NCBI RefSeq assembly: GCF_002091635.1
Contig: NZ_BDAC01000013.1
Coordinates: 62,001-126,000 of the forward strand
Reading direction: 5' to 3'
DNA: 64,000 nt
DNA from: Pseudomonas indica NBRC 103045
Lineage (GTDB): Bacteria > Pseudomonadota > Gammaproteobacteria > Pseudomonadales > Pseudomonadaceae
The translations under genes and the position numbers were made by a program. A model generated the notes under the pieces. The model saw only the letters and a list, made by a program, of their open reading frames with translations, was not told the origin of the DNA and did no database searches. Positions 56,112 through 64,000 of this stretch are shown in pieces; the first letter of the stretch is position 1, and each line of letters begins with the position of its first letter.

Positions 56112-56867
56112 ATGGAAAAGACCAAGTCAGCGGCATCGCCTGCAATACCCCGCCATGTCGCGATCATCATGGATGGCAACAATCGCTGGGCGAAGAAGCG
56201 CCTGCTGCCCGGTGTCGCCGGGCACAAGGCAGGCGTGGATGCGGTGCGAGCGGTCATCGAGGTATGCGCGGAGGCGGGTGTCGAAGTCCTGACCCTGTTC
56301 GCCTTCTCCAGCGAGAACTGGCAGCGTCCGGCCGACGAGGTCGGCGCGCTAATGGAACTTTTCCTCACGGCTCTGCGCCGCGAAGCGAAGAAGCTGGATG
56401 AAAACGACATACGCCTGCGCATCATCGGCGATCGCACCCGGTTCCATCCGGAATTGCAGGCCGCCATGCGCGAGGCTGAGGCCCTGACCGCCGGGCACCA
56501 GCGCTTCATCCTGCAGATCGCCGCCAACTATGGCGGGCAATGGGACATCGTGCAGGCGTCGCAGCGCCTGGCGCGGGAAGTCCAGGCCGGGCATCTGCAG
56601 CCGGAGGACATCACGGCTGAGCTGCTGCAGGGGTGTCTGGTCACCGGCGATCTGCCGTTGCCGGACCTCTGCATTCGCACGGGCGGTGAACATCGCATCA
56701 GCAATTTTCTGCTGTGGCAGCTCGCCTATGCCGAGCTGTATTTCTCCGATCTGTTCTGGCCCGATTTCAAACACGACGCCATGCGCAAGGCGCTGGCCGA
56801 CTTCGCTACCCGCCAACGCCGCTTCGGCAAGACCAGTGAGCAGGTGGAAGCAGAGGCAAGAGCCTGA
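56112..56867 (+). CDS. uppS: Undecaprenyl diphosphate synthase (cis-prenyltransferase)
   Basis: 251 residues making the C55 lipid carrier for peptidoglycan and O-antigen. Family signature AIIMDGNNRWAKKRLLPG (catalytic Asp), TLFAFSSENWQRP, and ICIRTGGEHRISNFLLWQLA-type end with RTGGE. Shares one base with cdsA (TGATG overlap). Confidence 0.97.
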   Translation: MEKTKSAASPAIPRHVAIIMDGNNRWAKKRLLPGVAGHKAGVDAVRAVIEVCAEAGVEVLTLFAFSSENWQRPADEVGALMELFLTALRREAKKLDENDIRLRIIGDRTRFHPELQAAMREAEALTAGHQRFILQIAANYGGQWDIVQASQRLAREVQAGHLQPEDITAELLQGCLVTGDLPLPDLCIRTGGEHRISNFLLWQLAYAELYFSDLFWPDFKHDAMRKALADFATRQRRFGKTSEQVEAEARA

Positions 56868-57682
56868 TGCTGAAACAACGAATCATCACAGCCCTGGTGT
56901 TGCTGCCCATCGCCTTGGGCGGCTTCTTCTTCCTCGAAGGTGGCGCGTTCGCGCTTTTCATCGGGGCGGTGGTCAGCCTGGGGGCCTGGGAATGGGCACG
57001 GCTGGCTGGGCTCGTCGAGCAATCCCGGCGGATCGCCTATGCGGTCGCGGTCGCAGTCCTGCTCCTGGTGCTCCACCTGTTGCCCATGATGGCACCGTGG
57101 GTACTGCTGTTAGGCGTCGCCTGGTGGCTGGTTGCGGTCTGGCTGGTCATGAATTACCCGGACAGCAGCCGTTACTGGGATGGTCCTCCGGGGCGGCTGG
57201 CAATCGGTCTGCTGATTCTTCTGCCGGCCTGGCAGGGGTTGGTACTGATCAAGCAATGGCCGCTGGCCAATGGCCTGATCCTGGCGGTGATGGTGCTGAT
57301 CTGGGGCGCTGACATCGGTGCCTACTTTTCCGGCAAAACCTTCGGCAAGCGCAAACTGGCTCCGAGGGTCAGTCCCGGCAAAAGCTGGGAAGGTCTGATC
57401 GGTGGTCTGTTGGCCAGCCTGGCGATCACGCTCGGTGTCGGGCTCTACCGGGGATGGTCCGCCGTCGAGCTGTTGCTGGCGCTGGGTGGTGCGGCGCTGG
57501 TGGTGCTGATTTCCGTGGTTGGCGACCTGACCGAAAGCATGTTCAAGCGTCAATCCGGCATGAAGGACAGCAGCAACCTGCTGCCGGGCCATGGCGGGGT
57601 GCTCGATCGTATCGACAGCCTGACAGCCGCCATTCCCTTGTTCGCCGTACTGCTCTGGGCGTATGGCTGGGGCTCGCTGTGA
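56867..57682 (+). CDS. cdsA: CDP-diacylglycerol synthase (phosphatidate cytidylyltransferase)
   Basis: 271 residues, integral membrane enzyme of phospholipid synthesis with about seven to eight membrane segments ([20 protein letters not shown] onward). Family signature near the end: [20 protein letters not shown] followed by [12 protein letters not shown] overlaps the uppS stop. Confidence 0.97.
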   Translation: MLKQRIITALVLLPIALGGFFFLEGGAFALFIGAVVSLGAWEWARLAGLVEQSRRIAYAVAVAVLLLVLHLLPMMAPWVLLLGVAWWLVAVWLVMNYPDSSRYWDGPPGRLAIGLLILLPAWQGLVLIKQWPLANGLILAVMVLIWGADIGAYFSGKTFGKRKLAPRVSPGKSWEGLIGGLLASLAITLGVGLYRGWSAVELLLALGGAALVVLISVVGDLTESMFKRQSGMKDSSNLLPGHGGVLDRIDSLTAAIPLFAVLLWAYGWGSL

Positions 57683-58869
57683 GCGAAGTGCAACGGATAA
57701 CCGTACTGGGGGCCACGGGCTCCATCGGTCTCAGTACGCTCGATGTAATCTCCCGTCATCCCGGACGCTACCAAGTGTTCGCTCTGAGCGGCTTCAGTCG
57801 TCTCGCCGAATTGGAGGTCCTGTGCCTGCGTCATCGTCCTCGTTTCGCTGTCGTGGCGGATGAAGACGGTGCCCGCCATTTGCGTGGTGGTCTGTTGGCA
57901 GCGGGCCTGGACACCCGTGTACTGGTAGGGGAGGGGGGATTGTGCGAGGTCGCCGCTCACCCGGATGTGGATGTGGTGATGGCGGCAATTGTCGGTGCAG
58001 CGGGCCTCAAGCCGACTCTGGCGGCAGTCGAGGCAGGCAAGAAGGTCCTGCTGGCCAACAAGGAAGCGTTGGTGATGTCCGGTGCGCTGTTCATGCAGGC
58101 GGTGCGTCGCAGTGGCGCGGTGCTCCTGCCGATCGACAGCGAGCACAATGCCATCTTCCAGTGCCTGCCGAACGACTACTCACGTGGTCTGGGGACGGTC
58201 GGTGTGCGCCGGATCCTGCTCACTGCATCCGGTGGCCCGTTCCGCGAAATGCCGCTGGCCGGTTTGAGCGACGTCACGCCGGAGCAGGCGTGCGCTCATC
58301 CGAACTGGTCCATGGGACGCAAAATTTCCGTGGATTCGGCCAGCATGATGAACAAGGGGCTCGAGTTGATCGAAGCCTGCTGGTTGTTCGATGCACGACC
58401 GGAGCAGGTCGAGGTTGTCATTCATCCGCAAAGCGTCATTCACTCCCTGGTGGACTACGTGGACGGTTCGGTGCTGGCGCAACTGGGTAACCCGGACATG
58501 CGCACGCCGATCAGCCATGCCTTGTCCTGGCCCGAACGCATCGATTCGGGGGTCGCGCCGCTGGATTTGTTCAAGGTCGGTCGGCTGGACTTCCAAGAAC
58601 CGGACGAGTTGCGTTTCCCCTGTCTGCGCCTGGCCCGTCAGGCCGCTCAGGCGGGCGGCACGGCACCGGCGATGCTCAATGCCGCCAATGAGGTAGCGGT
58701 GGCAGCCTTTCTCGAACGGCGCATCCGCTTCACCGAGATCGCGAGTATCATCGGGGAAGTGCTGAATCTCGAGCCGGTCGAAACGGTCGAAAGCCTCGAC
58801 GTCGTCTTGACGGCCGATGCCAGGGCAAGAGCCTTGGCCGAAGAATGGTTGTATCGCCACGGACGCTAG
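57679..58869 (+). CDS. dxr: 1-deoxy-D-xylulose 5-phosphate reductoisomerase
   Basis: 396 residues, second step of the MEP isoprenoid pathway. NADPH-binding [18 protein letters not shown], metal-binding [11 protein letters not shown] and catalytic [20 protein letters not shown] are visible. Start is GTG 57679 overlapping the cdsA stop (GTGA), since the upstream frame is antisense-like extension through cdsA. Confidence 0.97.
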   Translation: MSEVQRITVLGATGSIGLSTLDVISRHPGRYQVFALSGFSRLAELEVLCLRHRPRFAVVADEDGARHLRGGLLAAGLDTRVLVGEGGLCEVAAHPDVDVVMAAIVGAAGLKPTLAAVEAGKKVLLANKEALVMSGALFMQAVRRSGAVLLPIDSEHNAIFQCLPNDYSRGLGTVGVRRILLTASGGPFREMPLAGLSDVTPEQACAHPNWSMGRKISVDSASMMNKGLELIEACWLFDARPEQVEVVIHPQSVIHSLVDYVDGSVLAQLGNPDMRTPISHALSWPERIDSGVAPLDLFKVGRLDFQEPDELRFPCLRLARQAAQAGGTAPAMLNAANEVAVAAFLERRIRFTEIASIIGEVLNLEPVETVESLDVVLTADARARALAEEWLYRHGR

Positions 58870-58884
58870 GTCCGGAGGAAATCG

Positions 58885-60237
58885 ATGAGCGCGCTTTACA
58901 TGATTGTCGGTACCCTGGTCGCGCTCGGGGTGCTGGTCACGTTCCACGAATTCGGCCACTTCTGGGTCGCACGCCGCTGTGGCGTAAAGGTGCTGCGTTT
59001 TTCCGTTGGCTTCGGTACGCCCCTGTTGCGTTGGCATGATTGCCATGGCACCGAGTTCGTCGTTGCTGCCATTCCGCTGGGCGGTTACGTCAAGATGCTT
59101 GATGAGCGCGAAGGCGATGTGCCGCCCCAGTTGCTCGATCAGGCTTTCAATCGCAAATCCGTGCGCCAGCGCATTGCTATCGTTTCCGCCGGCCCCTTGG
59201 CCAACTTCCTCCTGGCTTTATTGTTCTTCTGGCTCCTGGCCATGCTGGGCAGCCAGCAGGTGAAGCCTGTCATCGGCACGGTCGAGGAGGGCAGCCTGGC
59301 AGCCGAGGCGGGCTTGCAGGTGGGTGAGGAAATCGTCTCGGTGAACGGCGAGCCGACCCCCGGCTGGGCGGCCGTCAATCTGCAGTTGGTGCGCCGCCTG
59401 GGCGAAAGCGGCACCCTCGATGTGCGAGTGCGCGAGCCCGGCAGTACGCAGGAAAGTCCTCGTCAGGTGGTGTTGCACGAATGGCTAAAGGGTGTCGACA
59501 GTCCCGATCCCATCGGTTCTCTCGGTATTCGCCCCTGGCGCCCCGCATTGCCTCCGGTCCTGGCGTCGTTCGACGAAAGCGGGCCGGCCAAGGCCGCCGG
59601 GCTCAAGGCAGGTGACCGCCTTCTGGCGTTGGATGGCGCGCCGCTGGACGACTGGCAGCAAGTGGTCGATCAGGTCCGGGCCCGTCCCGGCCAGCGCATC
59701 GCGCTCAGTGTCGAACGTGCCGGCGAGCGCCTGGAAATACCGCTGACCCTGGCTGCGCGCGGGGAAGAGAAGGCTCGCACCGGCTATCTGGGGGCCGGGG
59801 TGCAGGAAGTCGATTGGCCGGAGGACATGCTGCGCGAGGTCAGCTTCGGCCCTGTGGAGGCGGTCGGCGAAGGGCTCAGGCGTACCTGGGTGATGAGTGT
59901 CCTGACCCTTGATTCGATGAAGAAAATGCTCTTCGGCGAGCTCTCGGTAAAAAACTTGAGTGGGCCGATAACCATTGCTAAAGTGGCGGGCGCTTCGGCC
60001 CAGTCTGGGGTTGGGGATTTTCTCAATTTCCTCGCCTACCTGAGCATAAGTCTGGGGGTTCTCAATCTGTTGCCGATCCCCGTCCTGGATGGGGGGCACC
60101 TGTTGTTCTATCTGATCGAGTGGGCGCGGGGTCGTCCCTTGTCGGAGCGGGTGCAGGCATGGGGGGTACAGATCGGTATCAGTCTGGTCATAGGGGTGAT
60201 GTTGCTCGCCCTGGTCAACGACCTGAGCCGGCTGTAA
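58885..60237 (+). CDS. rseP: Site-2 zinc metalloprotease RseP (MucP)
   Basis: 450 residues, inner-membrane protease that cleaves the anti-sigma factor (MucA/RseA) and remnant signal peptides. Zinc site HEFGH (21-25), third ligand in LPIPVLDGGHLLFY, two periplasmic PDZ domains (about 120-300; VIGTVEEGSLAAEAGLQVGE, GPAKAAGLKAGDRLLALDGA). In Pseudomonas it activates AlgU and so alginate synthesis. Confidence 0.97.
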   Translation: MSALYMIVGTLVALGVLVTFHEFGHFWVARRCGVKVLRFSVGFGTPLLRWHDCHGTEFVVAAIPLGGYVKMLDEREGDVPPQLLDQAFNRKSVRQRIAIVSAGPLANFLLALLFFWLLAMLGSQQVKPVIGTVEEGSLAAEAGLQVGEEIVSVNGEPTPGWAAVNLQLVRRLGESGTLDVRVREPGSTQESPRQVVLHEWLKGVDSPDPIGSLGIRPWRPALPPVLASFDESGPAKAAGLKAGDRLLALDGAPLDDWQQVVDQVRARPGQRIALSVERAGERLEIPLTLAARGEEKARTGYLGAGVQEVDWPEDMLREVSFGPVEAVGEGLRRTWVMSVLTLDSMKKMLFGELSVKNLSGPITIAKVAGASAQSGVGDFLNFLAYLSISLGVLNLLPIPVLDGGHLLFYLIEWARGRPLSERVQAWGVQIGISLVIGVMLLALVNDLSRL

Positions 60238-60311
60238 CGCAACGCTGAATTCCGAATCTGCCGCGCTGAGCGGCATTTTCTTTATTATCAGTTGGAATAA
60301 AAAAGGACTTC

Positions 60312-62675
60312 ATGAAACGCTTGCTGCTACCTGCGGTGCTTGCCGCACTCATGATTGCCGAGGTTCACGCCGAGTCCTTCACCATCTCCGATATCCGAGT
60401 CAATGGTCTGCAGCGGGTCTCCGCCGGCAGCGTATTCGGCGCACTGCCGCTGAACGTGGGCGAGCAGGCGGATGATCGCCGCCTGGTCGAAGCGACGCGG
60501 TCGCTGTTCAAGACCGGCTTCTTCCAGGATATCCAGCTCGGTCGCGATGGCGACGTGCTGGTGATCAATGTAGTCGAGCGACCTTCGATTTCCAGCATCG
60601 AGATCGAAGGCAACAAGGCGATCAGCACCGAAGACCTGCTCAAGGGCCTCAAGCAATCCGGCCTGGCCGAGGGCGAGATCTTCCAGCGAGCGACCCTCGA
60701 AGGGGTGCGCAACGAGCTTCAGCGCCAGTATGTGGCGCAAGGCCGCTACTCGGCGACCATCGAGACCGAAGTCATCCCGCAGCCGCGCAACCGCGTCGCA
60801 TTGAAGATCGATATCAACGAGGGCTCGGTCGCTGCCATCCAGCACATCAACGTCGTGGGCAACACGGTATTCCCGGACGAAGACCTGATCGACCTGTTCG
60901 AGCTGAAGACCACCAACTGGCTGTCGTTCTTCAAGAACGACGACAAGTACGCCCGCGAAAAACTGTCCGGTGACCTGGAGCGTTTGCGTTCCTATTACCT
61001 GGACCGCGGCTACATCAACATGGATATCTCTTCCACCCAGGTATCCATTACCCCCGACAAAAAGCACGTGTACATCACCGTCAACGTCGACGAGGGCGAG
61101 AAGTACACGGTTCGCGACGTGAAACTGTCCGGTGATCTCAAGGTGCCGGAAGAGGAAGTCAAGGCGCTGCTGCTGGTCAAGGAAGGGCAGGTGTTCTCCC
61201 GCAAGGTGATGACCACCACTTCCGAGTTGATCACTCGCCGTCTGGGTAACGAGGGCTACACCTTCGCCAACGTGAACGGCGTTCCCGAAGCCCACGATGA
61301 AGACAACACCGTCTCCATCACCTTCGTCGTCGATCCGGGCAAGCGTGCCTACGTCAACCGCATCAACTTCCGTGGCAACACCAAGTCCGAGGACGAAGTG
61401 CTGCGCCGCGAAATGCGCCAGATGGAAGGTGGCTGGGCCTCGACCTACCTGATCGACCAGTCCAAGACCCGCCTCGAACGTCTCGGCTTCTTCAAGGAAG
61501 TCAACGTCGAGACCCCGCAGGTGCCGGGTACCGACGACCAGATCGACGTCAACTACAGCGTCGAAGAGCAGCCGTCCGGCTCGATCACCGCCAGCGTCGG
61601 TTTCGCTCAGAATGCGGGCCTGATCCTGGGCGGTTCGATCAGCCAGAACAACTTCCTGGGTACCGGTAACAAGGTCAGCATCGGTCTGACCCGCAGTGAA
61701 TACCAGACCCGTTACAACTTCGGCTTCGTCGATCCCTACTGGACGGTCGACGGAGTCAGCCTGGGTTACAACGCCTTCTACCGCACCACCGACTACGACG
61801 AGTTGGATGTCGATGTATCCAGCTATGCGGTGGACAGTCTGGGCGGTGGTGTCAGCATCGGCTACCCGATCAGCGAGACATCGCGTCTGACTTTCGGCCT
61901 GACGGCCCAGCAGGATGACATCAATACCGGTCGCTACACGGTTGACGAGATCTTCGATTTCATCGAACAGGAAGGCGACAGCTACCTGAACTTCAAGGCG
62001 TCCGCCGGCTGGTCCGAGTCCACCTTGAACCGGGGCGTGCTGGCAACCCGTGGCCATTCGCAGAGTCTGGTACTCGAAACTACGGTACCCGGCAGCGACC
62101 TGTCGTTCTACAAACTCGACTATCGTGGCCAGTTGTTCACCCCGCTGAGTGACAGTTACACCCTGCGTTTCCACACTGAACTGGGTTATGGCGACAGCTT
62201 CGGCTCGACCTCCGAGCTGCCATTCTATGAGCACTACTATGCGGGTGGCTTCAACTCGGTGCGTGGTTTCAAAGACAGCAGTCTGGGGCCGCGTAGTACG
62301 CCCAGCGATGGTTCCAATCCCGGTACCCTGAAGGATCCGGACCAGGACCCGTTGCCCTTTGGCGGTAACGTGCTGGTCCAGGGTGGTGTCGAACTGTTGT
62401 TCCCGATGCCGTTCGTCAAGGACCAGCGTTCCCTGCGTACCGCACTCTTCTGGGATGTGGGTAATGTGTTCGACACCAACTGCAGTTCCGCACAGAAGAG
62501 CCGGAACGAGCCGGGGTGCGATATCGATTACAGCAATCTGGCCAGCTCCGTCGGTGTCGGTCTGACCTGGATCACGGCCCTGGGCCCGCTGAGTTTCAGC
62601 CTGGCCATGCCGATCAAGAAGCCGGACGAAGCGGATACCCAGGTCTTCCAGTTTTCCCTGGGCCAGACCTTCTAA
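60312..62675 (+). CDS. bamA: Outer membrane protein assembly factor BamA
   Basis: 787 residues. Signal peptide (RLLLPAVLAALMIAEVHA), five POTRA domains (start FTISDIRVNGLQRVSAGSVF), 16-strand barrel, with YYAGGFNSVRGFKDSSLGP (loop 6 VRGF) and C-terminal Phe signal (LGQTF). Inserts beta-barrel proteins in the outer membrane. SD AAAGGA upstream. Confidence 0.98.
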   Translation: MKRLLLPAVLAALMIAEVHAESFTISDIRVNGLQRVSAGSVFGALPLNVGEQADDRRLVEATRSLFKTGFFQDIQLGRDGDVLVINVVERPSISSIEIEGNKAISTEDLLKGLKQSGLAEGEIFQRATLEGVRNELQRQYVAQGRYSATIETEVIPQPRNRVALKIDINEGSVAAIQHINVVGNTVFPDEDLIDLFELKTTNWLSFFKNDDKYAREKLSGDLERLRSYYLDRGYINMDISSTQVSITPDKKHVYITVNVDEGEKYTVRDVKLSGDLKVPEEEVKALLLVKEGQVFSRKVMTTTSELITRRLGNEGYTFANVNGVPEAHDEDNTVSITFVVDPGKRAYVNRINFRGNTKSEDEVLRREMRQMEGGWASTYLIDQSKTRLERLGFFKEVNVETPQVPGTDDQIDVNYSVEEQPSGSITASVGFAQNAGLILGGSISQNNFLGTGNKVSIGLTRSEYQTRYNFGFVDPYWTVDGVSLGYNAFYRTTDYDELDVDVSSYAVDSLGGGVSIGYPISETSRLTFGLTAQQDDINTGRYTVDEIFDFIEQEGDSYLNFKASAGWSESTLNRGVLATRGHSQSLVLETTVPGSDLSFYKLDYRGQLFTPLSDSYTLRFHTELGYGDSFGSTSELPFYEHYYAGGFNSVRGFKDSSLGPRSTPSDGSNPGTLKDPDQDPLPFGGNVLVQGGVELLFPMPFVKDQRSLRTALFWDVGNVFDTNCSSAQKSRNEPGCDIDYSNLASSVGVGLTWITALGPLSFSLAMPIKKPDEADTQVFQFSLGQTF

Positions 62676-62708
62676 CAGCAATCCAACAGGTTTTAGCAGG
62701 AGTGCATT

Positions 62709-63212
62709 GTGCGTAAGTTGACTCAATTGGTTCTGTTCAGCGCTGTCCTGCTGGCAACTCCGGCTTTCGCCGAAATGAAGATTGCCGTGCTGAACTATCA
62801 GATGGCCTTGCTCGAGTCCGATGCGGCGAAGAAGTACGCCGTGGATGCGGAGAAGAAGTTCGGCCCGCAGTTGACCAAGCTGAAGACGCTGGAAAGCGAC
62901 GCCAAGCGCATCCAGGATCGCCTCGTCAAAGAGGGCGAGAAGATGCAGCAGGCCGAGCGCGAGCGCCTCGAGCTGGAATTCAAGCAGAAAGCCCGTGACT
63001 TCCAGTTCCAGTCCAAGGAGCTGAACGAAGCCAAGGCCATCGCCGATCGTGACATGCTCAAGCAGCTCAAGCCGAAGCTGGACCAGGCCGTGGAAGAGGT
63101 CATCAAGAAAGGTGGCTTCGATCTGGTTTTCGAGCGCGGTGCGGTGATTGATGTCAAACCCCAGTTCGACATCACCCGCCAGGTCATCGAGCGCATGAAT
63201 CAGCTGCGCTGA
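62709..63212 (+). CDS. skp: Periplasmic chaperone Skp (OmpH)
   Basis: 167 residues from GTG 62709 with GCAGGAG before it. Signal peptide ([20 protein letters not shown]), then a long coiled-coil tentacle ([20 protein letters not shown]) and the [17 protein letters not shown] body strand. Trimeric chaperone carrying outer-membrane proteins to BamA encoded just upstream. Confidence 0.96.
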   Translation: MRKLTQLVLFSAVLLATPAFAEMKIAVLNYQMALLESDAAKKYAVDAEKKFGPQLTKLKTLESDAKRIQDRLVKEGEKMQQAERERLELEFKQKARDFQFQSKELNEAKAIADRDMLKQLKPKLDQAVEEVIKKGGFDLVFERGAVIDVKPQFDITRQVIERMNQLR

Positions 63213-63214
63213 TC

Positions 63215-64000
63215 ATGACAGCTATCGTGTTTACCCTCGGCGATCTGGCCGAGCGTCTCGGTGCCACCCTGCGTGGCGCTGCGGACAAGCCGATCAGCGG
63301 GCTGGCTACCTTGCAAGAGGCTGGCCCCGGAGAGCTGAGTTTCCTCGCCAACCCGCAATACCGGAAGTACCTCGCACAGACCCAGGCCGCAGCTCTGCTG
63401 CTCACGCCGGCCGACGCGGATGGCTATGAGGGCGATGCACTTCTGGTGGCCAATCCTTATCTGGCCTATGCCCAGCTTTCCCATCTGTTCGATCGCAAAC
63501 CGCAGGCAGTACCCGGTGTTCATCCGACGGCGGTGGTCGCCGCCGATGCGCTGGTGGATGCCAGCGCCAGCATTGGCGCCTACGCCGTCATCGAAGCGGG
63601 TGCTCGGATCGCTGCCGGCGTCACGGTGGGTGCTCACTGCTTCGTTGGCGCGCGTAGCGAGATCGGTGAAGGTGGTTGGCTGGCTCCGCGAGTGACGCTG
63701 TACCACGACGTACGCATCGGCAAGCGGGTGGTAATCCAGTCCGGCGCGGTGATCGGTGGCGAAGGCTTCGGTTTCGCCAATGAAAAAGGCATCTGGCAGA
63801 AGATCGCTCAGATCGGCGGGGTCACCATCGGCGATGACGTCGAGATCGGCGCCAACACCACCATCGATCGGGGCGCGCTGGCGGATACCCGCATCGGCGA
63901 TGGCGTGAAGCTGGACAACCAGATCATGATCGCGCACAACGTGCAGGTCGGCGATCACACCGCGATGGCCGCCTGCGTGGGGATTTCCGGCAGCACCAAG
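63215..64000 (+). CDS. lpxD: UDP-3-O-acylglucosamine N-acyltransferase, 5' part
   Basis: Starts at ATG 63215, 2 bases after skp, and runs off the window after 262 codons (family length about 350). N-terminal uridine-binding domain ([20 protein letters not shown]), then left-handed beta-helix hexapeptide repeats ([40 protein letters not shown]). The catalytic His falls in [14 protein letters not shown]. Third step of lipid A synthesis. Confidence 0.96.
   Translation, partial: MTAIVFTLGDLAERLGATLRGAADKPISGLATLQEAGPGELSFLANPQYRKYLAQTQAAALLLTPADADGYEGDALLVANPYLAYAQLSHLFDRKPQAVPGVHPTAVVAADALVDASASIGAYAVIEAGARIAAGVTVGAHCFVGARSEIGEGGWLAPRVTLYHDVRIGKRVVIQSGAVIGGEGFGFANEKGIWQKIAQIGGVTIGDDVEIGANTTIDRGALADTRIGDGVKLDNQIMIAHNVQVGDHTAMAACVGISGSTK

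Noticed and set aside
60327-62726. 799-codon minus-strand frame opposite bamA
   Set aside because: Antisense shadow of a well-conserved gene; no ribosome site or recognisable domain.
1-64000. CRISPR array or insertion sequence
   Set aside because: No regularly spaced direct repeats with unique spacers and no transposase with flanking inverted repeats were seen.

Overview
The window is high-GC DNA from a Pseudomonas (gamma-proteobacterium, P. aeruginosa group by the look of its housekeeping genes). It holds most of a lambda-like siphovirus prophage (1 to about 46,135) and the conserved chromosomal block beside it (46,135-64,000). No tRNA, rRNA, insertion sequence or CRISPR array was seen. The integrase and the left attachment site are not in the window, so the prophage continues to the left. 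Its right end is marked by a LysE-family gene broken inside its conserved Gly-Asn-Pro region.

Early region (1-16,133). A repressor with an S24 peptidase domain (9486-10187) and a small Cro-like protein (10294-10521) sit between two operator/promoter clusters built on a CACG-N3-CGTG motif. The leftward operon (9409 to 12) is a chain of tightly overlapping small genes. It includes a KilAC-like protein, a PrtN-like pyocin-activator homologue, a protein with a C-terminal FtsK-gamma winged helix, an HD phosphohydrolase, a cytosine-C5 methyltransferase with a repeat-built central region, and an adenine methyltransferase. The rightward operon carries a CII-like regulator, a zinc-finger protein, an ASCH-like protein, a Toprim/VirE-type primase-helicase and a small HTH protein in the position of a Q antiterminator.

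Late region (16,134-43,281). After a 637-base non-coding control region come two holin-type membrane proteins. A candidate cos region precedes terminase, then head genes (gpW, portal, ClpP-type protease, gpD, gpE, head-tail joining), the tail tube, a tail chaperone with a programmed -1 frameshift, tape measure, tail tip, fibres, putative endolysin and nested Rz/Rz1 spanins. A cluster of extra genes (27,498-29,799) interrupts the tail module and appears to have truncated one phage gene. Several late genes sit directly behind compact terminator hairpins.

Right-end accessory region (43,282-46,135). It holds a second adenine methyltransferase directly behind a perfect LexA box, a 24-residue hydrophobic peptide gene on the opposite strand, a striking T-rich, nearly A-free tract of about 240 bases, a divergent CsrA/RsmA-like RNA-binding protein with an inserted segment, and two small genes. 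The CsrA-like gene with its GGA-rich leader, next to the T-rich tract, is the most interesting part of the window.

Chromosome. An ArsC/Spx-like reductase lies upstream of the broken lysE-type gene, followed by a family 7 polysaccharide lyase. Next come dapC, glnD and map (leftward), and rpsB-tsf-pyrH-frr-uppS-cdsA-dxr-rseP-bamA-skp-lpxD (rightward), the usual translation / isoprenoid / envelope-biogenesis cluster. lpxD runs off the window.
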